From Planctomycetota bacterium (GTDB lineage: Bacteria; Planctomycetota; Planctomycetia; Planctomycetales; Planctomycetaceae): DNA of 64,000 nucleotides. Under the pieces are notes generated by a model. The model was not told the DNA's origin. It did not search any database and saw nothing but the letters and a program-made list of their open reading frames with translations. The position numbers and the translations under genes were made by a program. Shown here one piece after another: positions 9,588 through 18,723 of the stretch (position 1 is the first letter of the stretch; every line of letters begins with the position of its first letter). The stretch is taken from assembly GCA_014584345.1 (NCBI GenBank), contig JACTNB010000005.1, forward strand, positions 12,779 through 76,778, written 5' to 3'.

Positions 9588-10535
9588 ATGCCTCCCCGTT
9601 TCCGCCCCATGCAAGTGGACTCGCGCGTTGAACCTCCCGTGGAAAAATTCACGGGGCGGCTCGATGAACTGACGCATTACCTGCGAACGGAATGCGGCAT
9701 GGCCGAAAACAGCGTGCAGGCCTACACACGCGATATCCGCCAGTTTTTCGAATGGATGCAGGCCAGTCGCTTGACCGACTTCAAGCAGTTGACGCTCCAG
9801 CGATTAACCACCTTCTTGAAGCATTTGCACGATCAGGGTCTGCAGGCGTCATCGATTGCGCGGAAACTGGTCGCCCTGAAAACTCTGTTTCGGTTCCTGG
9901 TGCTGGAAGGTCTGGTAACCGAGAGTGTCGCCGAACAACTCAATTCGCCCAAATTGTGGCAGTATCTCCCGAAAGTGCTCAGCCCGGAAAAAGTCGATGC
10001 CCTGCTGGCCGCACCGACTCGTGCCGATGGCTTTCCACTCCGTGATCGTGCCCTGCTCTGCCTGTTGTATGCCACAGGATGCCGGGCTTCCGAAGTTGCC
10101 GAACTCCCCCTTTCGCAGGTCCTGCTCGAGGAACGTTATTGCAAATGCCGCGGGAAGGGAAACAAGGAACGCCTCGTCTCATTGAATCCCGTCGCCGTGG
10201 CTGCCCTCGAAAACTACCTGCAGCACGAGCGGCCCGCGTTGGCCGATAAGCGTCACGACGAACATCTGCTCCTCAGCCGCACGGGTCGCCCCCTCACGCG
10301 ACTGACCATCTGGAGACTTGTCAAGCGGTATGCCGCGCGGATCGGCTGCAGCAGCCAGGTCAGCCCACATACGCTGCGTCACAGTTTTGCCACCCATATG
10401 CTGGCGGGGGGAGCCGAGATCCGCGCGCTCCAGGAAATGCTGGGACACGCCAACATCCGCACCACGCAAATCTACACACACGTCGAACACAGCCGTCTCA
10501 AGGCCATCCATCGAGATTGCCATCCGAGGGGTTGA
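9588..10535 (+). CDS. xerD: XerD/XerC-type tyrosine recombinase
   Basis: A 315-residue protein with an N-terminal SAM-like core-binding domain (about 20-115) and a C-terminal catalytic domain. All catalytic positions of tyrosine recombinases are present: Arg166 in GCRASE, Lys193 in GKGNKER, His261 and Arg264 in HTLRHSFATH, His287 in LGHANI and the nucleophile Tyr296 in TQIYTHVEHSR. Xer enzymes resolve chromosome dimers at dif. Size and motifs match housekeeping XerC/D rather than a phage integrase, and no mobile genes surround it. XerC versus XerD cannot be decided by eye. An alternative start is the Met at residue 8. Confidence 0.88.
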   Translation: MPPRFRPMQVDSRVEPPVEKFTGRLDELTHYLRTECGMAENSVQAYTRDIRQFFEWMQASRLTDFKQLTLQRLTTFLKHLHDQGLQASSIARKLVALKTLFRFLVLEGLVTESVAEQLNSPKLWQYLPKVLSPEKVDALLAAPTRADGFPLRDRALLCLLYATGCRASEVAELPLSQVLLEERYCKCRGKGNKERLVSLNPVAVAALENYLQHERPALADKRHDEHLLLSRTGRPLTRLTIWRLVKRYAARIGCSSQVSPHTLRHSFATHMLAGGAEIRALQEMLGHANIRTTQIYTHVEHSRLKAIHRDCHPRG

Positions 10536-10815
10536 CCTTGGTCGGAAATTCTGTCCGCCGGGAGAGCGTGTGGTGTTCGAATTCACCGTTCGACTCCACC
10601 AAACTTCTCGGGCGGATTGGATATCGTTCCCGGGATCGTTATACTCAATCAAATCGAAAATCACGTGCAATCACGTTGAGCAGACCTGGTTCCCGGGTGT
10701 GCGGAGCCTCGAGCCGTTCCTCTTTCCGGCCTTCCGGAGTTGACGAACGGCGGGGCTCATGCAAATCTGGTGTCAGTCTCCTGCTTTTTTTATTCCTTCG
10801 GTCCTGTTTGTCAGC

Positions 10816-11967
10816 ATGAGTTCATCCACGATGGAAACGAAATCACACGTGTCCTCCAAGGGGCTAAAAAACGTCATCGCCGCCGAGAGCAGCATTTCCC
10901 ATATCGATGGGGAAACGGGTTTGCTGATCTATCGCGGCTATCACATCGATGAACTGGCCGCGCACAGTACCTTTGAGGAAACATGTTATCTGCTGCTGAA
11001 TGGAGAACTTCCCTCGGGCAGTCAACTGGTGGAATTCACGGCACGCCTCAAACAGTATCGCGAGATCCCCGAGGCGATTCTGGAAGGGTTGCAGGCCATG
11101 CCCCGCGATACGCACCCCATGTCGATGATGCGTTCCGCTGTCTCCGATCTGGGAGTCCTCGATCCCGGCGAAGGAGAACACAGCATCGAAGCCTTCACGG
11201 AACGATCCATCAAGCTGACCGCGCAACTGACGACACTGCTGGCGGCGATCAAGCGGATTCGTGAAGGAAACGAACCGATTGCGCCCGATCTGTCGCTGTC
11301 GCAGGCCGCCGATTGTCTGTACATGATGAATGGCGAAAAGCCGAGTGCCGACGCGGAAAAGGCAATGGACCTGATCCTGATTCTACATGCCGAGCACGGC
11401 CTGAATGCCAGCACCTTTGCCGCCCGCGTCATTGCCGCCACGCTGACCGACCTGTATTCCGCCGTCACCGGGGCCGTCGGCTGTCTCAAGGGCCCCCTGC
11501 ACGGAGGCGCCAATACGGCCGTGCTGGAAACGCTGAAGGAAGTTGGATCCGTCGAAAACGTTTCAGCCTGGGTCGACTCCGTACGGGCCCGCAAGGGAAA
11601 ATTCATGGGGTTCGGTCATGCGGTGTATCAAACACAAGATCCACGGGCCAAGCACCTCAGCGAACTCTCGCGGCGTCTCGCCGCCGAGACGGGCGAACCC
11701 AAGTGGTACGAAATTTCCGTGGAAATGGAAAAGCAGGTCACTGCCGCCATCAATAAAAACTGCAACGTCGATTTCTATTCCGCTTCGCTGCAACACTACA
11801 TGGGCATCCCCGGCGACCTGTTCACATGCGTCTTTGCCGCCTCGCGGATCATCGGCTGGTGTGCCCATGTCATCGAGCAGATCAGCGACAACAAAATCAT
11901 TCGCCCTCGGGCACTATACAACGGCTACGACGAACGCAAGTACGTCCCCGTGGATCAACGCGGTTAA
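10816..11967 (+). CDS. gltA: Citrate synthase
   Basis: A 383-residue enzyme that condenses oxaloacetate and acetyl-CoA to citrate in the TCA cycle. The ATG at 10816 gives a normal short-type (Gram-positive/archaeal-like) length; the frame upstream of it has no homology-like sequence. Catalytic residues are His229 in GPLHGGAN, His268 in GFGHAVY and Asp319 in VDFYSA, with Arg277 of DPRA for substrate binding. The usual GHRVYK is GHAVYQ here, a variation also seen in 2-methylcitrate synthase-like members, so activity on propionyl-CoA cannot be excluded. No clear Shine-Dalgarno precedes the start. It stands alone between the recombinase gene and a membrane-protein gene. Confidence 0.92.
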   Translation: MSSSTMETKSHVSSKGLKNVIAAESSISHIDGETGLLIYRGYHIDELAAHSTFEETCYLLLNGELPSGSQLVEFTARLKQYREIPEAILEGLQAMPRDTHPMSMMRSAVSDLGVLDPGEGEHSIEAFTERSIKLTAQLTTLLAAIKRIREGNEPIAPDLSLSQAADCLYMMNGEKPSADAEKAMDLILILHAEHGLNASTFAARVIAATLTDLYSAVTGAVGCLKGPLHGGANTAVLETLKEVGSVENVSAWVDSVRARKGKFMGFGHAVYQTQDPRAKHLSELSRRLAAETGEPKWYEISVEMEKQVTAAINKNCNVDFYSASLQHYMGIPGDLFTCVFAASRIIGWCAHVIEQISDNKIIRPRALYNGYDERKYVPVDQRG

Positions 11968-12045
11968 GACTAAATTCGGGCCAGTTGCACCGCGGGGCAC
12001 AAAACCGGTCTTACGTTGCCTCGCAGCCGACGCAATTGCATATTA

Positions 12046-12070
12046 CGGGTGAGTCCACATTTCTCACCCG
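12046..12070. terminator. Possible terminator hairpin after citrate synthase
   Basis: CGGGTGAG (12046-12053) pairs perfectly with CTCACCCG (12063-12070) around a 9-nt loop, about 80 bp past the stop. No T-run follows. Confidence 0.35.
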
Positions 12071-12104
12071 GTCATAACACAGGATTGCCGGACGTGACCG
12101 AACT

Positions 12105-12239
12105 TACCGCTCCCGTCAGGAAGCGGATCAGGGTGGAGCCGCTTGTGTCGTGTAGTCTTCAACGCGAGTGGACTTTGTATCGCGCGAGTGCATTACAAGA
12201 TGTTGCGCCCGTGTGGCCCGCTTCCTGACGTGCGCGGCT
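12105..12239. repeat. Diverged copy of a 135-140 bp inverted-repeat (MITE/REP-like) element
   Basis: The left arm at about 12105-12130 contains CCCGTCAGGAAGCGG. The right arm at 12214-12239 contains TGGCCCGCTTCCTGACG. The arms match those of the perfect element at 57000-57138 with a few mismatches, and total length and arm spacing are nearly the same. No coding frame is carried inside. It lies just upstream of the membrane-protein gene at 12271. Confidence 0.65.
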
Positions 12240-12270
12240 CGCTGGCCCTGTAGACCGATCATGTTGAGTC

Positions 12271-13191
12271 ATGAAGGAGGCGAGATTGGCCAGGGGGATT
12301 CGAACGGCGTCGCGCGAGATCGTTGCCCCGGAAATGCGGGTGACACTCTACGATCGGGTCAGTTCCGGGCTGGTGGCCTTGGTGCTGGGGCTGCTGCTGG
12401 CGGTCGGCTTGCTGGCCACCACCTGGTGGATGACGCGTCCGCAAACGGTTCGCCAGCAAGTGGCGGTCGAACTGGTGGAATTTCCAGGGGGAACCGAGGA
12501 CGGCGCGATTGACGAAACCTTGCTGGTGGAATCTCCCGAGGATCCCGTACCCGACGCGGCACCCGATCGCACGGAAGAAGAGGTGGTCGAAGTCGAGGAA
12601 ATGTTCGAAAGCGTGACAGAACTGGCGGACATCTCCGCTGAACAATTATTGCGTCAGCAGGAAACCGACGCCGTTACGGGAGGGACTCCGGGGAGTCGTG
12701 AAGGAACGGGACGCCGCGCCTTGGGAAGCGATGGCGGACAGAGCGGGTTGCCTCCCGAACAGCGCTGGTACATTCAGTTTGCCGATCAGCGCAATCTGGA
12801 CGAATATGCGAGGCAACTTGATTTTTTCGAGATCGAACTGGGAGCGATCCTGGCCGATGGCCGTCTGATCTATCTCTCCCGGCTGAGCCAGCCCCGCCCC
12901 GTGTTCCGGGAAACCCGCTCGGGCCGGAATGAAAACCGGATGTATATGTCGTGGCAGGGTGGTCAACTCCGGGGAGCCGATCAGGCCCTGTTTCGCAAGG
13001 CGGAAATCGAGGCGGCCACCACGCGAATTCTGCATTTCTATCCACCACGCACCGAAGCGCTGCTGCTCTCGCTGGAACTTGAATACGCCGGGCGTCCGGT
13101 CAGCGAGATTCGCCGCACGTATTTTCTGGTCGTGCCTCAAGGGGCAGGCTATCGCTTTCAGGTCACCCGGCAATCGTATTTCCAAGGTTGA
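12271..13191 (+). CDS. Single-pass membrane protein of unknown function
   Basis: A 306-residue protein; the ATG at 12334 (MRVTLYDRV) is an alternative start. One transmembrane segment at about residues 32-53 (VALVLGLLLAVGLLATTWW) is followed by an acidic linker rich in Glu and Pro (about 60-115), a Gly/Ser/Arg stretch, and a soluble domain of about 145 residues starting near PEQRWYIQFAD. The layout (TM anchor, acidic linker, periplasmic domain) resembles planctomycete proteins found with ExbD/TolR-type systems, but none is adjacent here. I do not recognise a named family. Confidence 0.7.
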   Translation: MKEARLARGIRTASREIVAPEMRVTLYDRVSSGLVALVLGLLLAVGLLATTWWMTRPQTVRQQVAVELVEFPGGTEDGAIDETLLVESPEDPVPDAAPDRTEEEVVEVEEMFESVTELADISAEQLLRQQETDAVTGGTPGSREGTGRRALGSDGGQSGLPPEQRWYIQFADQRNLDEYARQLDFFEIELGAILADGRLIYLSRLSQPRPVFRETRSGRNENRMYMSWQGGQLRGADQALFRKAEIEAATTRILHFYPPRTEALLLSLELEYAGRPVSEIRRTYFLVVPQGAGYRFQVTRQSYFQG

Positions 13192-13237
13192 GCGACGGTG
13201 ACTCGGACCATCGGGGAAACTCTGTCCGTCAGAGAAT

Positions 13238-14347
13238 TCAGGCGGCAGGCAGGTCGTGGAATGTCAGCCCCAGGGCCTCTGCAACGGGCTTGTTGGTGAG
13301 TTTGCCTTCCCAGATGTTGATGGCGGTTCGCATGGCATGGCTGAGCTGCTGTTTTTTCAGCAGGGCGCCATCGGCGATCTGGCAGATGAAAGGGAAAGTG
13401 ACATTGCACAGGGCATACGTACTGGTGCGTCCCACGGCTCCGGGCATGTTGGTGACACAGTAGTGGACCACATCCTCGACGATGAACGTCGGTTGGGAAT
13501 GCGTGGTGGGGCGCGAGGTTTCGAAGCAGCCTCCCTGGTCAATCGCGACATCGATAATGACCGCGCCCGGTTTCATCAGGCGGAGATCGTCCGCGGAGAC
13601 CAGTTGCGGCGCCTTGGCTCCGGGAATCAGCACGGCGCCGATCACCAGATCGGCCCGCTGGAGTTGCTCCTGCACGTTGTGGCGGTCGCTGAAAAGCGTG
13701 TTGACGTTGGCCGGCATGATATCTTCCAGGTAGCGCAAGCGTTCTACGTTGATATCCAGGATGACCACATCCGCCTGAAAGCCGGCCGCGATCTGGGCTG
13801 CGTTCTTGCCTACGACCCCTCCTCCCAGGATGGCAATGTGCGCGGGTTGCACGCCTGGCACCCCTCCCAGCAGAATACCCCGGCCTTCTTGCGGGCGTTC
13901 CAGGTATTTGGCCCCTTCCTGAATACTCATGCGTCCGGCCACTTCGCTCATCGGGGTGAGCAGCGGGAGATCGCCGCGGGGACCGGCCAGTGTTTCGTAG
14001 GCGACGGCGATAATCCCCGTTTCGAGCAACGCCTGGGTCAACGTTTTGTTGGATGCCAGATGGTAATACGTGAAGACAATTTGCCCCGGGCGCAGCAGTG
14101 GCCACTCCGCCGGTTGTGGTTCCTTGACCTTGACAATCAATTCCGCCTGCGCGAAGAGCTCCTCGGCTGTGGCAACGATTTCCGCGCCACTGGTGGCATA
14201 TTGCTCGTCGGGAAACCCGCTACCGACACCAGCCCCATGCTGGATCAGAACCTGATGCCCCCGCCGCTTCAGTTCTTCCACGCCAACGGGCAACAGGGCA
14301 ACACGGTACTCATCCGACTTGATTTCGCGAGGCACGCCGATAATCAT
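13238..14347 (-). CDS. ald: Alanine dehydrogenase
   Basis: 369 residues from the ATG at 14347 (MIIGVPREIK), the normal length of the family; in-frame sequence upstream to 14836 is unrelated. It catalyses the reversible NAD-dependent deamination of L-alanine to pyruvate and ammonia in the cytoplasm. Substrate and catalytic residues sit at the classical numbers: Arg15, Lys75, His96 and Asp270. The Rossmann dinucleotide loop GGGVVG is at 175-180. The C-terminal part contains VTNMPGAVGRTST, a strong signature. The gene is convergent with the preceding membrane-protein gene and about 170 bp downstream of a HAD phosphatase gene on the same strand. Confidence 0.95.
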   Translation of the reverse strand: MIIGVPREIKSDEYRVALLPVGVEELKRRGHQVLIQHGAGVGSGFPDEQYATSGAEIVATAEELFAQAELIVKVKEPQPAEWPLLRPGQIVFTYYHLASNKTLTQALLETGIIAVAYETLAGPRGDLPLLTPMSEVAGRMSIQEGAKYLERPQEGRGILLGGVPGVQPAHIAILGGGVVGKNAAQIAAGFQADVVILDINVERLRYLEDIMPANVNTLFSDRHNVQEQLQRADLVIGAVLIPGAKAPQLVSADDLRLMKPGAVIIDVAIDQGGCFETSRPTTHSQPTFIVEDVVHYCVTNMPGAVGRTSTYALCNVTFPFICQIADGALLKKQQLSHAMRTAINIWEGKLTNKPVAEALGLTFHDLPAA

Positions 14348-14516
14348 CGCTTTGTTTCCTGTGAGAGACTCCGGGGCGAGAGACCCTGGTGACACGCACG
14401 CCCGGCAAAACAGCCCGCGGCCCCACGCATTGTCAACGATCCACCCGCCTGAAGATAAACATCCACGCCCATCTTGCTTCGATACATTCCCGCATCGATA
14501 TCTGCAGGTGATTATC

Positions 14517-15134
14517 TCACAAACCCGTGCGAAGGGGAAGTTGTAAACGGCGCAACACGAGCAGGAGTTGATCGCGATTGAAAAATTGTTCGGCCTGCAA
14601 GCCACAGGCTCGAGCGGCCTGCACATTCTCCGCGATGTCGTCGGTGAAGAAACAGTGCGCGGGAGGCTCCCCGGCGGCTTGCACCGCGGCGCGATAGATT
14701 TCCGGTTCGGGCTTGAGCGCCCGAACCTCGTAGGACAGCACGCAGGCATCGAAGTAATCGAGGAACGAAAAACGCGCGCGGATGAATTCGAAGTGCGCGC
14801 GGCTTGTATTCGAAAGCAGTACCAGCCGCAAACCAAGTTCGCGGAGTTCCTCGAGCAAGGGAATCATCTCCGTTTTTTCCGTGAAAATATCGGAGGCCGC
14901 CCGCTGCAGAGCGACGGCGTCGATGGGGCATTCGAATTGGGTCTCCAGCAGATGATGCAGTTCCGCCTCGTCGATAACTCCCCGCTCGTATTGCAGCAGG
15001 CGACCGGAATCCATCAGGTACGCTCGCAGTTCTTCCCCGGTGCAGCCGCAAACTTCCGCCATCTGGCGCAGCATCTGGTCGTGACTGAACTCGACCAGCA
15101 CTTTCCCCATGTCAAACAAACAGGCACGTATCAC
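14517..15134 (-). CDS. HAD-superfamily phosphatase, YihX-like
   Basis: A 205-residue HAD subfamily IA protein. Motif I is FDMGKVLV, where the second Asp of the usual DxD is Gly. The same FDxGxV form is found in the E. coli YihX group (alpha-D-glucose-1-phosphate phosphatases), and overall layout and length also match that group. Motif II is LLSNTSRAH, motif III ALKPEPEIY (Lys) and motif IV FFTDDIAEN (DD). A sugar-phosphate substrate is likely, but exact specificity is an inference. Its start overlaps nothing, and it may be co-transcribed with ald downstream. Confidence 0.8.
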   Translation of the reverse strand: MIRACLFDMGKVLVEFSHDQMLRQMAEVCGCTGEELRAYLMDSGRLLQYERGVIDEAELHHLLETQFECPIDAVALQRAASDIFTEKTEMIPLLEELRELGLRLVLLSNTSRAHFEFIRARFSFLDYFDACVLSYEVRALKPEPEIYRAAVQAAGEPPAHCFFTDDIAENVQAARACGLQAEQFFNRDQLLLVLRRLQLPLRTGL

Positions 15135-15251
15135 AACGCTTCTTCCTTGGGAGAGAAACTTGGAACAGAGGCGGAAAACAGGACCGCCAACCGAACGGTG
15201 ATTTCAACCCCGCCGATCGGTGACAGATGAATCTTTATCAGGGACTGAGCA

Positions 15252-15761
15252 CTAGGATTTGGCCAGTTCGAGCACGGCATGCCATTCCTCGGCCGTGACG
15301 GGGACGACGGAAAGCCGGGACCCCTTCTGCATCACTTGCATGCCGGCGGTAATCGGGTGCCGTTTCAGCCTCTCCCGCGTCAAAGGCTGCTTAAACTTCC
15401 GAGTGAATTTGACATCGACCATGTACCAGCGCGGGTTTTCCGGCGTGCTGCCGGGATCGTAATGATCCTCGCGAGGGTCGTATGCCGTGTGATCGGGATA
15501 GCCGGCCCGAGTCACCGTCGCGATGCCGACGATGCCCAGGGGATCGGAATTGCTGTGATAATAAAGGACCTGGTCTCCCACCTGGACTTCGTCGCGGAGC
15601 ATGTTTCGGGCCTGGTAATTCCGCACTCCATCCCAGTAGGTAGTTTTGCCCGGGGCAGCAGCCAGGTCGTCAATGGAAAAGCAATCCGCTTCCGATTTGA
15701 ACAGCCAGTAGCGGGGACCATCACCGCTCGGGGAAGTTCTTGCGGAAGATTTGGCGGGCAT
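15252..15761 (-). CDS. EVE-domain protein (thymocyte nuclear protein 1-like)
   Basis: A 169-residue protein made almost entirely of one EVE domain, a PUA-like fold. Diagnostic segments are YWLFKSEADCFSIDDL, TYWDGVRNYQARNMLRD, VLYYHSNSDPLGIVGIATV and the C-terminal WYMVDVKFTRKF. EVE domains bind modified bases in DNA or RNA. Stand-alone bacterial copies are widespread and their physiological role is unclear. Here there are no restriction or defence genes nearby, so a housekeeping RNA-related role is at least as likely as defence. A short Ser/Lys-rich leader (residues 1-15) precedes the domain. Confidence 0.88.
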   Translation of the reverse strand: MPAKSSARTSPSGDGPRYWLFKSEADCFSIDDLAAAPGKTTYWDGVRNYQARNMLRDEVQVGDQVLYYHSNSDPLGIVGIATVTRAGYPDHTAYDPREDHYDPGSTPENPRWYMVDVKFTRKFKQPLTRERLKRHPITAGMQVMQKGSRLSVVPVTAEEWHAVLELAKS

Positions 15762-16186
15762 GGTTCACATTCCGATCCGAAGTTCACGGCAGGACGATGA
15801 AAAGCGTGCGGGGGCTTGGCTGTTTCCATTTATATTACATTCGGGCTTCAAAAAAAATTGAGCTTGGTTAAAAAATGAAAAATGGAGACTCGCCCCCGGG
15901 AATGGGGTGTGTTAAGATAAACGAGTCGGAATTCCTTCTGGCAAATCCAATTGACGAACGCAGCCGTCTGTAAAGTCCGGCAACCAATGCTGGTGGCGGA
16001 TACGTTCCCTGCCTTGCGTGAGTTCAGGACGGCAATCGGGCAGAGCCATGAGAGCGACGGCGGGCATACCTTTGATACAGGGCTTGCCCCTCGTCGAATG
16101 TCAGGTATTCGAGGAAACATCGGATACCATGCCGATTGAATCCGGAACAATCTCCCTTGAATCTTCAACGAGTAGAGGAACTTTCC
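15762..16186. other. Intergenic region between divergent genes
   Basis: AT-rich DNA near 15840-15930 suggests promoters for the EVE gene and the copper-protein gene, but no hexamer pair has good spacing. No RNA gene or convincing frame is seen. Confidence 0.45.
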
Positions 16187-16942
16187 ATGAAACAGTATTG
16201 CAGTTTCCTGGCCTTGGCGGTTGCACTGAGTACTGGCGATGTCCTGGCTCAAGAGTGGGGTCACCTCAAGGGCAAAATTGTTGTCAATGGTGCTGTTCCC
16301 AAGCTGGCTCCTCTCGTGAAGGAGGGAGCCAATGTAAAAGACGCCAATGTGTGCGCGGTGAAGGACCTACCCGATGATTCGCTGGTGGTCGGAGAAAACG
16401 GGGAACTGGCAAACTGCTTTGTCTATTTGTATATGCGTCGAGGAACCCCCGAGATTCACCCCGATTTGAAGAAGCCTGCCGAGCCAGCCGTGAAACTGGA
16501 CAACCTGCAGTGCCGCTTTCTGCCACATGCCGGGATCGTGCGTACGGACCAGGTGCTGAACACGATCAACAGCGATGCCTGCGGACACAATGTGCATACA
16601 TTCCCACTTAAGAACAACGCCCATAACCTCCTGATTTCCGCCAACGATAACAAGGGGGTGAACCTGGAATTCAGCCAGGGCGAATTGCTCCCGATGCAGA
16701 TCAAGTGCGACATCCATCCCTGGATGACCGCCTATTGGATGGTGGTCGATCATCCGTATGCCACGGTGACGGATTCCGAGGGGAATTTCTTGATCGAGAA
16801 CATGCCCGCGGGCAAGCATACAATCCGCATCTGGCATGAACGCGTCGGGTACATTGAACGTTCGCTGGACGTGGAAATTAAGGGAGGAGAGGCCAGCGAT
16901 CTGGGAACCACCAAGGTGGATGCCGACAAACTGGCCGGTTGA
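16187..16942 (+). CDS. Secreted cupredoxin-like (blue copper) protein
   Basis: A 251-residue protein from the ATG at 16187 with a signal peptide ending in LSTGDVLAQ. The middle of the protein contains ACGHNVHTF followed about 45 residues later by CDIHPWM. A His plus Cys-x2-His-x2-Met is the type-1 copper site of amicyanin-like cupredoxins, so a mononuclear blue copper centre is expected. The C-terminal 70 residues (VTDSEGNFLIENMPAGKHTIRIWHE) read as a carboxypeptidase-regulatory-like beta-sandwich, as in methylamine-utilization-type planctomycete proteins. A role in periplasmic electron transfer is an inference. A strong terminator follows 25 bp after the stop. Confidence 0.8.
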   Translation: MKQYCSFLALAVALSTGDVLAQEWGHLKGKIVVNGAVPKLAPLVKEGANVKDANVCAVKDLPDDSLVVGENGELANCFVYLYMRRGTPEIHPDLKKPAEPAVKLDNLQCRFLPHAGIVRTDQVLNTINSDACGHNVHTFPLKNNAHNLLISANDNKGVNLEFSQGELLPMQIKCDIHPWMTAYWMVVDHPYATVTDSEGNFLIENMPAGKHTIRIWHERVGYIERSLDVEIKGGEASDLGTTKVDADKLAG

Positions 16943-16958
16943 TTCCCTCAGGGAGATC

Positions 16959-16993
16959 AAAAAAAAGCCACGGGATGTCCCGTGGCTTTTTTT
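16959..16993. terminator. Bidirectional intrinsic terminator
   Basis: The perfect 9-bp stem GCCACGGGA/TCCCGTGGC (16967-16975, 16978-16986) with a 2-nt loop is flanked by an A-run at 16959-16966 and a T-run at 16987-16993. It serves both the copper-protein gene and the convergent gatB. Confidence 0.92.
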
Positions 16994-17019
16994 GTTCTCC
17001 TGCAGGCAGGTGGGGAACG

Positions 17020-18510
17020 TCAACGCAGCGCGATCCGAGCCAGCAGCAGTTCGCGAACCTGCTTGGGATCGGCCCCCTTAAGTTCCTTCATCACTTGGCC
17101 GATCAACGGTCCGGCGGCCTGTTGTTTGCCCCCCTTGACGTCCGCGACGATTTTTTCGTTGCGATCGAGAATCGCGTCAATGAGCGTTTCGATCGCACGA
17201 CTGTCCGTCACCGGCTTCAGGCCCATTTCTTCGATGAGGCGATCGACGTCCGCAACGGTGGGGCCATCCGGAGATTGCTCCAGAAAGGCGGCAAACACTT
17301 CGCGCGCCCCCTTGTTGGTCAGTTCCCCTGAAACGATCCGCTGCAGCAAGGTCCCCAGCACGGGAGCGGATATCCAGAACCGGTCGATGGACAGTCCACG
17401 CTCGTTGAGTTCCCGCTGCACATCCTGGGTCACCCAGTTGGCGGCTTGTTTGCCGTCGCCGCAGGTTCGCGCCACCGTTTCGAAATAATCCGCATACACC
17501 TGGCCCTGATCGACCAGGACGCCGGCATCGTAGTTCGAGAGCAGGTATTCCGTTTGGAATCGCTGTTTCTTGGCCTGGGGAAATTCGAGGAGTTCTTCGC
17601 GAATTTCCGTCAGCAGGGCCTCGCTGACGGTTACGGGGACCAGGTCGGGATCCGGAAAGTAACGGTAATCCGAGGCCTCTTCCTTGCCACGCTGCGCGAA
17701 CGTGGTTCCCCGATCCGCGTTCCAGCCCCGCGTCTGCTTGGGCACATCCCCCAGTTTTTCGCCGGTTTTTCGCCAGTGCTGATATTGCCGTTCAACTTCA
17801 TACTGGATGGCGGCTTCCACGCCGCGAATGCTGTTCATATTTTTGATTTCGACGATGGGAGTGGCGATGGTTTCGCCAGAGTCCGCGCGTACATGCAGGT
17901 TGACATTGGCATCGCAGCGCAGGGACCCCTCCTGCATGTTGCAGTCGGAGACTCCCAGATAGGTCAGTAGCAAACGGAGTTCCTCCAGGTAGCGGCGGGC
18001 TTCGTAGGCGGAGTTCAGATCGGGTTCGGAAACAATTTCGAGGAGCGGTGTCCCCGCGCGGTTCAGATCGACCAGGCTGTCTCCCCCACGCCCCGATTCA
18101 TCGTGCATGTTCTTGCCCGCATCTTCCTCCAGATGCACCCGATTGATGCGGATCCGTTTGAGTTCCGTACCCAGATCGGAATCGATTTCCAGATACCCAT
18201 TCCGGCTGAAGGGCAAGTCGTACTGGCTGATCTGGTAGCCCTTGGGCAGATCGGGATAGAAATACTGTTTACGATCCCATTTCGTGAAGCGAGCAATTTC
18301 GCAGTTCAACGCCATGGCTGTTCGCAGGGAGAGCCGAAATGCAAGTCGATTCATGACGGGCAGCGAACCGGGCAACCCCAACGTGACGGGATCGGTTTGC
18401 GTGTTGGGAGCATCCGGATTGAACCGGTTCACGCATCCGCTGAACAACTTCGTCCGTGTCAGCAGTTGCGTATGCACTTCCAGTCCAATGACAATGGTAT
18501 AGGGCTGCAT
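17020..18510 (-). CDS. gatB: Aspartyl/glutamyl-tRNA(Asn/Gln) amidotransferase subunit B
   Basis: A 496-residue GatB from the ATG at 18510; the N-terminus MQPYTIVIGLEVHTQL is the family signature, and upstream in-frame codons are not homologous. GatB binds misacylated Glu-tRNA(Gln) or Asp-tRNA(Asn) and activates the acyl group for GatA-derived ammonia. The kinase-like cradle contains the conserved KQYFYPDLPKGYQISQYD, HLEEDAGK and LRCDANVN segments. The tail is the YqeY-like helical domain ending in GADPKQVRELLL. The genes gatA and gatC are not in this window. It is convergent with the copper-protein gene across the 16959-16993 terminator. Confidence 0.97.
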   Translation of the reverse strand: MQPYTIVIGLEVHTQLLTRTKLFSGCVNRFNPDAPNTQTDPVTLGLPGSLPVMNRLAFRLSLRTAMALNCEIARFTKWDRKQYFYPDLPKGYQISQYDLPFSRNGYLEIDSDLGTELKRIRINRVHLEEDAGKNMHDESGRGGDSLVDLNRAGTPLLEIVSEPDLNSAYEARRYLEELRLLLTYLGVSDCNMQEGSLRCDANVNLHVRADSGETIATPIVEIKNMNSIRGVEAAIQYEVERQYQHWRKTGEKLGDVPKQTRGWNADRGTTFAQRGKEEASDYRYFPDPDLVPVTVSEALLTEIREELLEFPQAKKQRFQTEYLLSNYDAGVLVDQGQVYADYFETVARTCGDGKQAANWVTQDVQRELNERGLSIDRFWISAPVLGTLLQRIVSGELTNKGAREVFAAFLEQSPDGPTVADVDRLIEEMGLKPVTDSRAIETLIDAILDRNEKIVADVKGGKQQAAGPLIGQVMKELKGADPKQVRELLLARIALR

Positions 18511-18723
18511 GGGTCGTTTTTTCGCCGGAAAGGGATGATCGTCGTTTGACCGCGAGGCATCGCTTCCGCCCCGCTTGGACACATCGTAAAGGCAATATTG
18601 CCTCCCGGGCAACCGACCTCCCGCGCAGTGCTGAAATTCCCTCACCAGTCTGTTATGGTGCTTCATCAGTCACGCTGCCGTGATTGCCCCCAACCGTCAC
18701 TTTTTCCGAAAGGATTCACGCCG

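Larger units (their letters stand above)
11968..12270. other. Intergenic region with hairpin and diverged inverted-repeat element
   Basis: This gap after citrate synthase carries a small hairpin at 12046-12070 and the palindromic element at 12105-12239. No coding frame in it is convincing. Confidence 0.5.

Noticed and set aside
15951..15976. TTGACG and TAAAGT as promoter of the copper-protein gene
   Set aside because: Spacing is only 14 bp, too short for sigma70.
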